Shown in pieces: positions 9,482 to 19,151 of a stretch of DNA of 64,000 bases. This stretch comes from Algibacter miyuki (GTDB taxonomy: Bacteria > Bacteroidota > Bacteroidia > Flavobacteriales > Flavobacteriaceae). The translations under genes and the position numbers were made by a program. The notes below the pieces were generated by a model, which saw only the letters and a list, made by a program, of their open reading frames with translations, was not told the DNA's origin and did not search any database. The stretch is taken from the NCBI RefSeq assembly GCF_042427745.1, contig NZ_JBHMFA010000010.1; one strand, given 5' to 3'. The stretch's first letter is position 1. Every line of letters starts with the position of its first letter.

Positions 9482-9616
9482 TATGACCTTAATTTACTAA
9501 AGCATCTCACAATATTTAATTAACTTTGAGATATAAAACGACTCTAAATTTTCGCCTTTTCATATTAATGCCTTAGTTGAAACAAGCAAAACGTCACTAA
9601 AACAAAATAACAACAA

Positions 9617-9970
9617 ATGAAAACTTTAGCATTTATTTTTACGATCATCGTCGCTCTAGAACATATTTATTTTTTAATCTTAGAAATGTTTTTCTGGACC
9701 AAACCCAAAACCATTAAAGCATTTGGTATTAAATCAGCCACATTTGCCGAAGAAACTAAAGTACTTGCCGCCAATCAAGGTTTATACAATGGTTTTATTG
9801 CTTCTGGTGTATTACTTGCTTTACTTATAGAAAATCAAGATTTTATACTATTTTTTCTAGTTTGTGTGACTATTGCAGGTATTTATGGGTCTTACTCTAC
9901 GAAGCAAATTAAACTTTTTTATGTGCAATCTATTCCTGCAATTATTGCACTAATACTCAATTTGATTTAA
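9617..9970 (+). CDS. DUF1304 family small membrane protein
   Basis: A 117-residue integral membrane protein matching the DUF1304 family in size and in motifs: ALEHIYFLILEMFFW at the start and the central LAANQGLYNGFIASGV. Four membrane segments are evident, at about 3-22, 50-75, 78-95 and 100-116. The molecular function of the family is not established. The MscS-type channel follows 85 bases later on the same strand; cotranscription is possible because no terminator separates them. Confidence 0.88.
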   Translation: MKTLAFIFTIIVALEHIYFLILEMFFWTKPKTIKAFGIKSATFAEETKVLAANQGLYNGFIASGVLLALLIENQDFILFFLVCVTIAGIYGSYSTKQIKLFYVQSIPAIIALILNLI

Positions 9971-10055
9971 ATTATTTAATATTTTTTATCATAAAAATTA
10001 AATAAAGCAACATATTAGTTTTTAATTTTACAACAAAAATAAAGCAACAAAAATT

Positions 10056-10871
10056 ATGGATTTAGAAAACATTGACACAGAAAAATGGATTGCTCTAGGA
10101 GCTGAATATGGCATTAAAATTATAGGTGCCATTGCAATATGGATTATTGGCTCTTGGGTTATTAAAAAAATATTAAAAGCTACCCAAAACGTAATGGCCA
10201 AAGGAAATTACGAAATAAGTCTTCAAAAATTCTTATTAAACCTTATCTCGTGGGCTTTAAAAATTATTTTAATTATTGTTGTTCTTGGTACTGTTGGTGT
10301 AGAAACAACATCATTTGCTGCTATTATAGCTGCCGCAGGTTTGGCTGTTGGTTTAGCCTTACAAGGTTCTTTAGGGAATTTTGCTGGGGGTGTTTTAATT
10401 ATGATTTTTAAGCCTATAAAAATTGGCGATTTAATTGAAGCACAAGGTGAAATTGGTGTGGTTAAAGAAATTGAAATCTTTACAACCAAATTAACAGGTT
10501 TATCTAATAGAGAAATTATTATTCCTAATGGATCATTATCTAACGGTAATATTATTAATTATTCTACGGAAGGTACTCGCCGTGTTGACTTAACATTCGG
10601 TGTTGGTTACGACTCTGATATTAAGAAAACAAAACAAGTATTAATGGATGTATTAACAGCACATCCAAAAGTATTACAAACCCCTGCGCCAACGGTAAAC
10701 GTGTCAGAATTGGCAGATAGCTCAATTAACTTTGCGGTTAGACCATGGTGTACAACAGCCGATTACTGGGATGTTTATTTCGGTATTACTGAAAATGTAA
10801 AAGAAGCGCTTGATGCGGCTGGAATTGAAATTCCTTACCCACACCAAGTCGAAATACATAAACAAGGGTAA
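10056..10871 (+). CDS. Small-conductance mechanosensitive channel (MscS family)
   Basis: A 271-residue channel close in length to the minimal E. coli MscS. Three N-terminal membrane helices are seen at about 14-34, 58-78 and 85-115. The pore-lining TM3 is rich in Ala/Gly (AAAGLAVGLALQGSLGNFAG), as in MscS. The beta domain follows (IKIGDLIEAQGEIGVVKEI) and then the C-terminal cage with LTFGVGYDSDIKK. It releases solutes from the inner membrane during hypo-osmotic shock. A bidirectional terminator lies directly downstream. Confidence 0.95.
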   Translation: MDLENIDTEKWIALGAEYGIKIIGAIAIWIIGSWVIKKILKATQNVMAKGNYEISLQKFLLNLISWALKIILIIVVLGTVGVETTSFAAIIAAAGLAVGLALQGSLGNFAGGVLIMIFKPIKIGDLIEAQGEIGVVKEIEIFTTKLTGLSNREIIIPNGSLSNGNIINYSTEGTRRVDLTFGVGYDSDIKKTKQVLMDVLTAHPKVLQTPAPTVNVSELADSSINFAVRPWCTTADYWDVYFGITENVKEALDAAGIEIPYPHQVEIHKQG

Positions 10872-10900
10872 GCCTTTTGCTTAAACTTTATTAATAGAAA

Positions 10901-10930
10901 AATCCCTGATAGTTTAACTATCAGGGATTT
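10901..10930. terminator. Bidirectional intrinsic terminator
   Basis: Perfect stem AATCCCTGATAGTT / AACTATCAGGGATT flanked by A-runs and T-runs. It serves the convergent MscS and TsaB genes. Confidence 0.92.
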
Positions 10931-10960
10931 TTTTTATCTACAAACAAACGCTTTAAAAAG

Positions 10961-11644
10961 TTACTTTGTTTTCGCCTTAGGTTTCAAAGCCACAAAATCT
11001 TTCAAATAATACGGTTCAAAATAAGCGACATCTTCAAAGTTATTATTTTGATATTTTTCATAAGCCAAGGCGCTCATTTCATTAGCTGATGGCAATTTAT
11101 CTTCAACAAAAATGGCATTAGAATCCGTAATAAGTGTTTTCGTTTTTTCAACACCATTTCCTATAAAATATACTTTTCCGCTCTGTAATAATTCCGCGAA
11201 AGCGTTATCTTCTAAAATCTGTGCTTGAGTCTCTCTAATCTCCGTAAATGACGCATCGTAAATAGCCGAATACACTTCCATACGGCGCGCATCTAACATA
11301 GCAACCACTACTCCACTCTCCAATGCAACTTGATGCGCTAACGCTTCTAAAGTAGGCACAGCAATTAAAGGCTTATCTAAAGCAAAACAGAGTCCTTTTG
11401 CGGTAGAAACTCCAATACGTAACCCAGTATAAGAGCCAGGACCTTTACTAATGGCTATAGCACTTAAATCTGCTCCGGTAATTCCGACTTCTTTTAAAGC
11501 TTCGTCGATATACACGTGTAATCTTTCAGCATGCGAATAACTTTTATCGTTATCTTCTTTTAAAACAACGGTTTCGCCGTTTTTAGAAATAGATACCGAA
11601 CAATTGGTGGTTGCAGTTTCTATGTTTAATATAAATGTACTCAT
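10961..11644 (-). CDS. tsaB: tRNA threonylcarbamoyladenosine biosynthesis protein TsaB
   Basis: A 227-residue member of the ASKHA fold that partners TsaD and TsaE in making t6A37 on ANN-decoding tRNAs. Diagnostic motifs are the start ILNIETATTNCSVSI, the SKGPGSYTGLRIGVSTAKGL loop and LDARRMEVYSAIY. It lacks the TsaD metal-binding histidines, as expected for TsaB. Length is normal. The gene is set off by a terminator on each side, and a TATTTTTG box lies on the minus strand at 11667-11674, about 23 bases upstream of the start. Confidence 0.94.
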   Translation of the reverse strand: MSTFILNIETATTNCSVSISKNGETVVLKEDNDKSYSHAERLHVYIDEALKEVGITGADLSAIAISKGPGSYTGLRIGVSTAKGLCFALDKPLIAVPTLEALAHQVALESGVVVAMLDARRMEVYSAIYDASFTEIRETQAQILEDNAFAELLQSGKVYFIGNGVEKTKTLITDSNAIFVEDKLPSANEMSALAYEKYQNNNFEDVAYFEPYYLKDFVALKPKAKTK

Positions 11645-11716
11645 CTTTTCATTTTCATTGGAATTGCAAAAATATTGTTTTTATTATTAGAAAGATATTA
11701 CCGCGCTATAAAAAGT

Positions 11717-11748
11717 AAAAAGGCTATCATTTAATTTATGATAGCTTT
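11717..11748 (-). terminator. Terminator of the efflux operon
   Basis: Stem AAAGGCTATCAT / ATGATAGCTTT with a T-run on the minus strand, 30 bases after the TolC-like gene's stop. Confidence 0.85.
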
Positions 11749-11778
11749 AATTATATCGTTGAATACATTCCGAAGAAA

Positions 11779-13176
11779 CTATTCTACCAAGGATTTCCCC
11801 ATGTAAAAGTCTAATACTTTGGTTTTGAAAACAAAATTATACTTTGCGTTCAAGAAAGAAGATTGAGCATTAATCAACCTATTTCTAACCTGCTCCAATT
11901 CAAAAGAAGTACTAACACCTAGGTTATATTTTTCCTGTGCATTTCTAAAAGATTCTTCTTGTGCAATTTTAGAAGTTTCCGAAGCCTCATACTGTTTTAA
12001 TGATGCTTTCGCATCAGCAAATGCCTGCTCTACATTAGTTGTTAATGTTTGCTTTTCTTGCTCTAAAGATAGGTTTAACTGTTCTTTATTAATTTTGGTT
12101 TTATTAAGACTCGCATTGTTTCTAAACCCTGAAAATATGGGAATACTTAAATTAAACCCAAAATTGTAACCTAATTGATTATCTATTTGTTTACCAAATC
12201 CATTATCTCTAAGTTCTATTATAGTTCCGGTATTACTATCGAATATAGGAATTATATCCTTCTGCCCCTGAACGTGTTGATAAGACGTACTCATACCTGC
12301 TCCAAATGTTAAAGTAGGGTAATATGAACTTTTTGCTATTGCAATATTCAATTCGGCATTCTTAAGATTTAATTCCGCATTCTTTATTTCTGGTCTATTA
12401 ACTAAAGCATATGATAGAATCTCGTTAGTATTATTATATAATAAAACAGCATTAGTTAAGTCTATCTCTATATTTTCAATATTAAAATTTTTGTTTGAAA
12501 CTTGTAATAACTGAGACAAGGTTAATAAAGATAAGTCTACACTATTCTGTGCATTTACCAAACGTTCATTATCGGCTGCTAATTGCGATTGCGCATCAAA
12601 TAAATCTGCTTTAGCACGAACACCAGCATCAACTAAACCCTGAATTTGATCTAGACTTTTTTGACTAATATTTACTTGATCAACAGCTATTTTTAAGGCT
12701 TCTTTGTTAAGTAAAATATTTAAATAAGCATTAACAACATTTAATGAAATATTATCTTTCAATATTGCTAATTGGAGTTGACTCGTTTCTAATCCTAATT
12801 TGGCTTGCTCATATAAATTTATATTTTTAAAACCATTAAATATGGTTATCCCTGTGTTTAAACCAAAACTATTGAATAATCGATCTAATGAAACACGTGT
12901 TCCTGAATTCCCTATTGAAGAACCAAAATTATAGCTATGACTTGCCGAACCACTTACTGTAGGCAAAAAGTTAGCTTTTGCTGTGGTAATATCTTCTTCA
13001 GCTAATGATGCATCCAGTTCTGTTTGCTTTACAGAAATATTATATTCTAATGCATGACTTACACATTCCTGCAGCGTCCATATTTTTTCTTGCGAAAAAG
13101 AAGACATTGAAATACATAAAACAGTTAAAACGATAAGGCTTTTAATACCTTGTACCTTGGTGTTTTTATTTTTCAT
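11779..13176 (-). CDS. TolC family outer-membrane efflux channel
   Basis: About 465 residues; the outer-membrane exit duct of a tripartite efflux system. A signal peptide ends near MSSFSQEKIW, followed by the TolC opening WTLQECVSHALEYNISVKQ. Two long helical-hairpin repeats follow, with NRPEIKNAELNLKNAELNIA and later EKYNLGVSTSFELEQVRNRL. The frame is open to an ATG at 13272, but the ATG at 13176 gives the signal peptide at the N-terminus and overlaps the end of the adaptor gene by 11 bases, implying translational coupling. It is the last gene of a five-gene operon. Confidence 0.93.
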   Translation of the reverse strand: MKNKNTKVQGIKSLIVLTVLCISMSSFSQEKIWTLQECVSHALEYNISVKQTELDASLAEEDITTAKANFLPTVSGSASHSYNFGSSIGNSGTRVSLDRLFNSFGLNTGITIFNGFKNINLYEQAKLGLETSQLQLAILKDNISLNVVNAYLNILLNKEALKIAVDQVNISQKSLDQIQGLVDAGVRAKADLFDAQSQLAADNERLVNAQNSVDLSLLTLSQLLQVSNKNFNIENIEIDLTNAVLLYNNTNEILSYALVNRPEIKNAELNLKNAELNIAIAKSSYYPTLTFGAGMSTSYQHVQGQKDIIPIFDSNTGTIIELRDNGFGKQIDNQLGYNFGFNLSIPIFSGFRNNASLNKTKINKEQLNLSLEQEKQTLTTNVEQAFADAKASLKQYEASETSKIAQEESFRNAQEKYNLGVSTSFELEQVRNRLINAQSSFLNAKYNFVFKTKVLDFYMGKSLVE

Positions 13177-14290
13177 CTTCGTCCTCATCTTCATTGTCTT
13201 TTGATGCTTTATTCCAAACTTTAATGTTGTCGCCTTCCTTAACGCCTTCAAGTATTTCAACGTTAATACCATCGGATAAGCCTAATTCTACATTTTCTTT
13301 ACGGAATTTATTATCGCCTTCGGAAATTTCAACAAAAGGTTTTTCTGTAATTCTATTATATTGTAAAAGCGCTTCTCGAATAGCGAGTACACTGTCTCTG
13401 GCTTCAATATCAATTTCAGCGTTGGCACTATAACCTGCTCTAATATTTGTGGTTGAATCTATTTCAACGTCGGCTTTTATGGTAAACTGAACGGCACCGT
13501 TTTCTTCAATACCTTTAGGTGCAACAAACGTTAATTTCGCTGGAAATTCCTTGTTTGCAATGGCTCCTAAAATCACTTTAATAATTTTCCCTTCTTTTAA
13601 TTTTCCAACTTCAGCTTCATCTACTTTCCCTTCAAAAATCATTAAACTCATATCTGCAATCGTAGCAATAGTTGTTCCTGCGTTGAAATTATTACTTTCA
13701 ATAACTTGGTCACCTTCGCGTACCGGAATTTCTAAAATAGTTCCAGGAATTTGCGCTACAATATTGGTATTTGCTGAACTTCCGCCCGAAATAGAACCAC
13801 GCTTAATAATTTGATAATCGTTTTGTGCTTGTTTTAAACTTTCTTTGGCTTGATTGTATCCCAATTGGCTATTTTCGAAATCTTGTTGAGAAATTACGCC
13901 TTTTTCAAAAAGTGTTTTATTTCGATCATAAAGAACCTTTGAATTATCAAAAGATAGTTTTGCTGTTGAAATTCTACTGTTTGCGCTCACTAAACTTTGC
14001 TCGTTTGGTACTACTCTAATTGTTGCAATTAAATCGCCCTTTTTAACCTTATCACCTTCTTCCACAAGAATTTTATCTACAATACCTGAAATTTGTGGTT
14101 TAAGTTCAATTTCCTCCTCAGGGTTTAGTTTCCCTGTAGCTACGGCTTTCGTATTTATAGACGTGAAGAAAGGCGTTTCAACCTTAAACTCTTCAATATC
14201 TTTTGAGTTTGAATCTTTGAAATATTTCAATACAAACGCCAATAGTAAGATGGTTACTATTACTAAAATAATTTTGACTGTTTTATTCAT
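13166..14290 (-). CDS. RND/HlyD-type periplasmic adaptor of ABC efflux pump
   Basis: A 374-residue membrane-fusion protein that bridges the inner-membrane ABC transporter to the TolC-like duct. An N-terminal anchor helix (VKIILVIVTILLLAFVLKYF) is followed by a lipoyl half-motif (IELKPQISGIVDKILVEEGD) and a coiled-coil hairpin at about 105-165. The second lipoyl half (AQIPGTILEIPVREGDQV) and the beta-barrel and membrane-proximal domains come next. The extreme C-terminus is a run of Asp/Glu residues (DNEDEDEDEK) that overlaps the start of the channel gene. The MacA-like order predicts export of a macrolide-like, peptide or lipid substrate, not further defined. Confidence 0.93.
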   Translation of the reverse strand: MNKTVKIILVIVTILLLAFVLKYFKDSNSKDIEEFKVETPFFTSINTKAVATGKLNPEEEIELKPQISGIVDKILVEEGDKVKKGDLIATIRVVPNEQSLVSANSRISTAKLSFDNSKVLYDRNKTLFEKGVISQQDFENSQLGYNQAKESLKQAQNDYQIIKRGSISGGSSANTNIVAQIPGTILEIPVREGDQVIESNNFNAGTTIATIADMSLMIFEGKVDEAEVGKLKEGKIIKVILGAIANKEFPAKLTFVAPKGIEENGAVQFTIKADVEIDSTTNIRAGYSANAEIDIEARDSVLAIREALLQYNRITEKPFVEISEGDNKFRKENVELGLSDGINVEILEGVKEGDNIKVWNKASKDNEDEDEDEK

Positions 14291-14303
14291 TTTTTTTGAT
14301 TGT

Positions 14304-15548
14304 TTATTCTTCTCTTAATGCTTCTATTGGTTTAATACTGGTTGCTTTGGTTGCAGGAATAAGGCCTATTAATGTGCCTAAAACTACTAATATTACTAAG
14401 GCTGCAAATACTACAGCAATAGATACTGAGGCGTTTACAATGGCGGCATCGGCCCCTTGCCCAAAGAAATGATCGAGGATAATTAAAATTAAACCACCCG
14501 ATATAATACCACACAGGCCGGCTACTAAAGTTAAAAACACGGCTTCGACTACAATTTGGCGTTTAATTTCAAAAGGCGTGGCACCCAAGGCACGACGCAC
14601 TCCTATTTCTTTTGTGCGTTCTTTTACGGTTATCAACAAAATATTGCCAATAGCAAACACACCGGCGATAAGTGTAGCAATGCCCACAAACCATGTTAGA
14701 AACTGCATGCCTGTTAAAAAACCGGTTAGTTTCCCAAACTCTTTCCCTAAGTTGGCGCTTCCGAAGGCTCGTTTATCTTCTGGGTGAATATGGTTTAAAT
14801 TTTTAAGCAATAACTTGGCATCTTCCTCTATTTGAGTAATGTCATACGCTGGTTTTCCGGTAATCATCATCCAACCAATACGATCGCCCTGATTGTAAAT
14901 TTGTTGGAAAGTGGTAAACGGAATATGCATATCAGATTTTGGACCAATATTAATATCGCCTTCTTCAAACATACCAACAACCATAAAATTAATGCCGTTA
15001 ATAATAACGTAAGTTCCTATAACTTCAGAGTCCTTTTCATAAAGTTGTTTGTAGGCTTCATCAGAAATGACGACAATTTTCTTCTTATCGTCAATATCAT
15101 TTTGATTGATAAAACGCCCCTCTATTAATTTTTTCTTCTGAAGTTGATCTAACAACGGATAATCACCAGCCATTTGAAAACTGCCCGTTAAAAAGTTTTT
15201 GGTAACAATGGTTGTTCTTTGGTTTCTTGGAAGTACAAACTCGATACCTTCAACATTTTCTTCTATTTTTTTAGCATCGCTTAAGGATAATTTCACTTGG
15301 CGCCCTTCCTGAAAACCTTTAAAAGGCTTGCCTGTACTTTGGCCCCAAACAAATACACTGTTGGTTGCAAAATTACCGAACAAACGGTTGAAAGAATTCT
15401 CTAATCCACGTGCAGACCCCAACAGACCAATAAGTAATAAAATACCCCACCAAACACCAACCATGGTTAAAATAGACCGGAGCTTATTTTTGCTCAAGCT
15501 ATCGAAAACTTCTTGCCAGGTATCTCTTTCGAATAAAAATTTAAACAT
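14304..15548 (-). CDS. ABC transporter permease, MacB type (second)
   Basis: A 414-residue MacB/FtsX-type permease: one N-terminal membrane helix (ILTMVGVWWGILLLIGLLGS), a large periplasmic domain (about 45-280) and three C-terminal helices. The conserved cytoplasmic VKERTKEIGVRRALGATP precedes TM3. It ends with IKPIEALREE, as is usual. It is encoded two bases after the first permease. The two are homologous but diverged, so a heterodimeric pump driven by the ATPase at 16773-17474 is likely. Confidence 0.93.
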   Translation of the reverse strand: MFKFLFERDTWQEVFDSLSKNKLRSILTMVGVWWGILLLIGLLGSARGLENSFNRLFGNFATNSVFVWGQSTGKPFKGFQEGRQVKLSLSDAKKIEENVEGIEFVLPRNQRTTIVTKNFLTGSFQMAGDYPLLDQLQKKKLIEGRFINQNDIDDKKKIVVISDEAYKQLYEKDSEVIGTYVIINGINFMVVGMFEEGDINIGPKSDMHIPFTTFQQIYNQGDRIGWMMITGKPAYDITQIEEDAKLLLKNLNHIHPEDKRAFGSANLGKEFGKLTGFLTGMQFLTWFVGIATLIAGVFAIGNILLITVKERTKEIGVRRALGATPFEIKRQIVVEAVFLTLVAGLCGIISGGLILIILDHFFGQGADAAIVNASVSIAVVFAALVILVVLGTLIGLIPATKATSIKPIEALREE

Positions 15549-15550
15549 AG

Positions 15551-16780
15551 TTAATCGTTTCTTAAGGCTACAATAGGTTTAATTTGTGATGCTTTTTTTG
15601 CTGGTAAATAGCCTGCGATGGCACCAGCAATTATTAACGTAATTGTTGCTCCAAACACCAAACTATTACTAACACCTGGATCTTTAATAAAATACGTTTC
15701 TAGACTTGGTGCGGCGAGTTCTAGAACACCAACACCTACCAATAACCCCACATAACCGGCAATAGCTGTTATAATAATAGATTCTATTAAAATAATGGAA
15801 ACAATGGAACGTGGCGATGCGCCTAAGGCTTTTCGGATACCGATTTCCTTTGTACGTTCTTTCACAATAAAAATCATGATATTACTAATGCCAACAATAC
15901 CTGCAATTAAAGTTCCGAAACCAATAACGAGGATAATGATAGATAAACTCGCCGTCATTAAATCCACTTTTTTAGTGCCTTCAGCCATATTTCGCAGTCG
16001 GATAGCACGTTGATCGCTTCGAGCTACGTCAAATTTTTGTTTTAAGCTTTTTTCTATAGACACCCCAAAAGCAAGTGCTTCATTAGAGTTCATTTCAGGA
16101 TTAAAAGTTAAATGTATTAAATCTACAAAATCATTATTACCGTACACAAACTGTGTGGTAGTAATAGGGATATAAATAATACTTTCTTCGGTATCGCCTT
16201 CATCATCCGTAAAAACACCAACCACTTTGTATTGAATACCACTTAGGTTAATATATTTCCCAATAGCAGTTTCTTTAAAAAACAATTCCTCTTCTACTTT
16301 TTGCCCAATAACAGCAACTTTAGCTTTATGATTTAAGTCGTTTTGATTAATGTAGCGTCCCTCTTTAACCACGTTATTTTCAATAAACATGAATTCAGGA
16401 TATATGCCACGAAGTTGATAGTTATTTTTCTCTCCTTTAAAAGAAGCTGTAACATCTTTATTTACTTTAGAAGTAATAAACTGGACTTTATCGCCGTATT
16501 TATCTTTTATAAAGTCGCGATCTTCATTTTTAAATTGAATTTTTCGTCCAACCTGAAGTCCTTTATACGCTTTAGTTGTTCGTCCTGAAAAGATTTGTAT
16601 TGAGTTGTTCGCATCGGTACCAAAAGCTTCCTCAAAGGTGTTTTGCAAACCATTTGCTATACCGAATAGAACAGCAAACAGCAAAATAGCAAATGCCACC
16701 GTAAACCCAGAGAGTAAACTCCGTGTACGATTCATGTTAATACTTTGGAAAATTTCGCGCCAGAGGTCTAAATCAAACAT
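15551..16780 (-). CDS. ABC transporter permease, MacB type (first)
   Basis: A 409-residue MacB-type permease with the same layout as its neighbour: an N-terminal helix (LLSGFTVAFAILLFAVLFGI), a periplasmic domain and three C-terminal helices. VKERTKEIGIRKALGASPRS is conserved before TM3, and the end is IKPIVALRND. The start overlaps the ATPase gene's stop by eight bases, so translation is probably coupled. No fused ATPase domain is present, in contrast to E. coli MacB; the ATPase is a separate polypeptide. Confidence 0.93.
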   Translation of the reverse strand: MFDLDLWREIFQSINMNRTRSLLSGFTVAFAILLFAVLFGIANGLQNTFEEAFGTDANNSIQIFSGRTTKAYKGLQVGRKIQFKNEDRDFIKDKYGDKVQFITSKVNKDVTASFKGEKNNYQLRGIYPEFMFIENNVVKEGRYINQNDLNHKAKVAVIGQKVEEELFFKETAIGKYINLSGIQYKVVGVFTDDEGDTEESIIYIPITTTQFVYGNNDFVDLIHLTFNPEMNSNEALAFGVSIEKSLKQKFDVARSDQRAIRLRNMAEGTKKVDLMTASLSIIILVIGFGTLIAGIVGISNIMIFIVKERTKEIGIRKALGASPRSIVSIILIESIIITAIAGYVGLLVGVGVLELAAPSLETYFIKDPGVSNSLVFGATITLIIAGAIAGYLPAKKASQIKPIVALRND

Positions 16781-17474
16781 AAAGTGAAGCTCTTACCTGT
16801 TCTACTTTTTTATCTTCAATAATAATCCCATCACGAAGCCTAACATTACGTTTACACATGGCTGCAATATCTTCTTCGTGAGTCACCATTAGAATTGTTT
16901 TGCCCTCATCATTAAGGTGTTGGATAAAATCCATAATTTCATGAGAGGTTTTAGTATCTAAAGCTCCTGTTGGCTCATCAGCCAATAATAATTTAGGGTC
17001 TGCTGCTAACGCTCTAGCAATAGCAACACGCTGTTTTTGCCCTCCGGAAAGTTCTTTTGGTAAATGTTTTGCCCAATCGGCCAAACCCACTTTTTCTAAA
17101 TGAAACATAGCCAACTCTAGACGTTCTTTTCGTTTAATACCTTGGTAATACAACGGAAGCGCTACGTTTTCGAGTGCCGTTTTGTAATTTATTAAATTGA
17201 AAGATTGAAAAATAAAACCTAAGAATTTATTTCTGTAAATGGCGGCTTTCTTTTCAGTAAGATTTTTAATTGGTAAACCGTCTAGGATATATTCACCCGC
17301 ATCAGCTTCATCCAGCATCCCAATGATGTTTAGCAAAGTAGATTTACCTGAACCTGAAGACCCCATTATGGCAACCATTTCCCCTTCTTTTACAGAAAGA
17401 TCGATGCCTTTTAAAACATGTAAACTTGAATCACCTATAGGATAGGATTTGTGTAATTGACGAATTTCTAACAT
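16773..17474 (-). CDS. ABC transporter ATP-binding protein (MacB/LolD type)
   Basis: A 233-residue ATPase that powers the permease pair. Walker A is GSSGSGKSTLL (from residue 38), the signature is ELSGGQKQRVAIARAL and Walker B with the catalytic Glu is LLLADEPTGALD. The H-loop His lies in MVTHEEDIA. It is the first gene of the operon ATPase, permease, permease, adaptor, channel. The roughly 150 bases upstream separate it from the oxidase cluster. The LolD/MacB subfamily acts in mechanical export across the envelope rather than classical transmembrane translocation. Confidence 0.95.
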   Translation of the reverse strand: MLEIRQLHKSYPIGDSSLHVLKGIDLSVKEGEMVAIMGSSGSGKSTLLNIIGMLDEADAGEYILDGLPIKNLTEKKAAIYRNKFLGFIFQSFNLINYKTALENVALPLYYQGIKRKERLELAMFHLEKVGLADWAKHLPKELSGGQKQRVAIARALAADPKLLLADEPTGALDTKTSHEIMDFIQHLNDEGKTILMVTHEEDIAAMCKRNVRLRDGIIIEDKKVEQVRASLYV

Positions 17475-17623
17475 ACTTCCTGGTTGATTGATATCACTTT
17501 TCCATATGGTAAAATATGGTAGCTCTATTAATAAGACTATAAACCCATAAGAATGTTACATAAATAATAAAAAAAGTTTAGTAACAGTAAAACAAATATT
17601 TTACAGACCTAAAAACAAGCTAT

Positions 17624-17842
17624 TTACGCTTCTTTTTTATTATACTTTTTATAAATTGCAAATGCAATGCCAGCAACAAGAACATACGGAATAGCCATTA
17701 AGTAAACAATACCGTCGTTGATACCTTCGGCTGTGGTTTGACCTTCTTCACTTTCTAAAACGGCACGACACATAGCACATTGCGCGTTAGTTTGCAAAAA
17801 CATGCAAATTGTAAATAAAAAGAATAGTATTTTATTTTTCAT
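17624..17842 (-). CDS. Small CxxC membrane protein of the oxidase cluster
   Basis: A 72-residue protein. A signal sequence (MKNKILFFLFTICMFLQTNA) is followed by the exported motif QCAMCRAVLES and one membrane helix (IVYLMAIPYVLVAGIAFAIY), then a basic tail. I recall similar short proteins beside cytochrome oxidase genes in Bacteroidota, but their role is not established. The CAMC pair could bind copper or take part in thiol exchange during oxidase maturation; this is inference from the motif and location. It ends the oxidase operon, 37 bases after the DUF420 gene. Confidence 0.8.
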   Translation of the reverse strand: MKNKILFFLFTICMFLQTNAQCAMCRAVLESEEGQTTAEGINDGIVYLMAIPYVLVAGIAFAIYKKYNKKEA

Positions 17843-17879
17843 CTTTTAATACTTTAAAAATGATGATAACTCTAGGTTA

Positions 17880-18410
17880 TTAATAGTAAGGCGAAATCAT
17901 AATAAAAACAACAACACCAGAAACGGCAACATAAAGCCAAAGCGGAAATGTGATTTTTGCTATTTTTCGATGTTTTTCAATGTTATTGGTAATACCACGA
18001 ACATAAGTTATTAAAACGAAAGGAATAACCACAATAGACATTATAATATGCGTAATTAAAATAATATAATACACATATTTTATAACGCCCTCGCCCATAA
18101 ATTTAGTGGAATCACTCGTCATGTGGTAGGCTACATACATTACTAGAAACAATACAGATAAGCTAATGGCAAACTTCATTAAGTATTCATGACGCTTAAC
18201 GTTTTTCTTTTTAATTGCTATAAAAGCTAAGACCAAAACAAAGGCTGTTAAAGCATTTACCGATGCATAAATTGGTGGTAAAAACACAGGCAATTCTGCA
18301 TCAATTTTCACACCAAATAGAATAGCAACTACCACAGGAATAATAACAGAAAGCGCAATAATCAGTTTATTGTACTTCGTATCGTCTAAAACTTTCTTTT
18401 CTTTATTCAT
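17880..18410 (-). CDS. DUF420 membrane protein (CtaM-like oxidase assembly)
   Basis: A 176-residue protein with four or five membrane helices, at about 14-34, 44-63, 78-98, 115-140 and 150-172. It belongs to the DUF420 family, whose characterised member CtaM is needed for maturation of heme-A oxidases in Firmicutes. Histidines in YVAYHMTSD and LITHIIMS are in membrane-proximal positions and could bind heme or copper. It overlaps the SCO gene by eight bases. Position in the operon supports a role in oxidase assembly. Confidence 0.86.
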   Translation of the reverse strand: MNKEKKVLDDTKYNKLIIALSVIIPVVVAILFGVKIDAELPVFLPPIYASVNALTAFVLVLAFIAIKKKNVKRHEYLMKFAISLSVLFLVMYVAYHMTSDSTKFMGEGVIKYVYYIILITHIIMSIVVIPFVLITYVRGITNNIEKHRKIAKITFPLWLYVAVSGVVVFIMISPYY

Positions 18411-19143
18411 TAAGTAATTTTTTAATATCTGCTTTTAGTGCTGAAATTTCTTCCTTTATACCATCGTCATCCACTTTCTCAGCTTCTGAAACAACGCCTC
18501 TATAATAGATTATAGGGTTTCCAAAATCATCCACTCTAGAACGGATAAAACCATTTTTATCGACTAAAGCAAAATTTCCTGAATGTTCAAAACCTCCAGC
18601 AACACTTTCTTCTTCCGCTGCATATAAATTAAAACCTTGATTGGCGAGGGTATAAATGGCATCTTTATCACCCGTCATTAAATTCCAATTAGGGTTAGTA
18701 ACACCGTATTTTTCAGCATAAGCTTTAAGTACTTCTGGTGTATCGTGCGATGGGTTTATGGTGAATGATGCCACACCAAAATCGTTAAACCCTTTAAAAG
18801 TATTTTGAATTTGAACCAAGTTCTGGCTCATTCTCGGGCAAATGGTTGGGCAAGTTGTGAAAAAGAACTCGATAACATACACTTTACCTTCGTAATCTTT
18901 GTTGGTAATTGTTTTACCATCCTGATTTGTAAATGCAAAAGCAGGCACTTTTTTAGCTTCACCGTTAATCTCAATAAACGCTAAATCTGATAGTCCTGTT
19001 TCTGGTTGTTTTTGGTCGCTGCGACCACTTTGTCTAGACACATCGCCATTAGTAACCCTATCCACAATTCTAGGAATAAATATAATTCCGAAAACTAATA
19101 TAGTTAAAGCAATACCAATGTATGAGTAGTTGTTTTTTTTCAT
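18403..19143 (-). CDS. SCO1/SenC family copper chaperone for cytochrome oxidase
   Basis: A 246-residue membrane-anchored thioredoxin-fold protein that delivers copper to, or reduces, the CuA site of cytochrome c oxidase. The N-terminal anchor is at about 6-26. The metal-binding CxxxC is Cys98 and Cys102 in FFTTCPTICPRM, and the third ligand is His187 in FEHSGNFALVDK. All key residues are present, in contrast to the SCO-like neighbour at 19152-19868. It lies in the oxidase operon and overlaps the DUF420 gene. Confidence 0.93.
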   Translation of the reverse strand: MKKNNYSYIGIALTILVFGIIFIPRIVDRVTNGDVSRQSGRSDQKQPETGLSDLAFIEINGEAKKVPAFAFTNQDGKTITNKDYEGKVYVIEFFFTTCPTICPRMSQNLVQIQNTFKGFNDFGVASFTINPSHDTPEVLKAYAEKYGVTNPNWNLMTGDKDAIYTLANQGFNLYAAEEESVAGGFEHSGNFALVDKNGFIRSRVDDFGNPIIYYRGVVSEAEKVDDDGIKEEISALKADIKKLLNE

Positions 19144-19151
19144 TTTAAATA

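Noticed and set aside
11779..13272. TolC gene start at ATG 13272
   Set aside because: It would bury the signal peptide 32 residues inside the protein and overlap the adaptor gene by 107 bases; ATG 13176 fits better.
12000..17400. Many plus-strand frames of 60-100 codons within the efflux operon
   Set aside because: All are shadows of strongly supported minus-strand genes with clear motifs.
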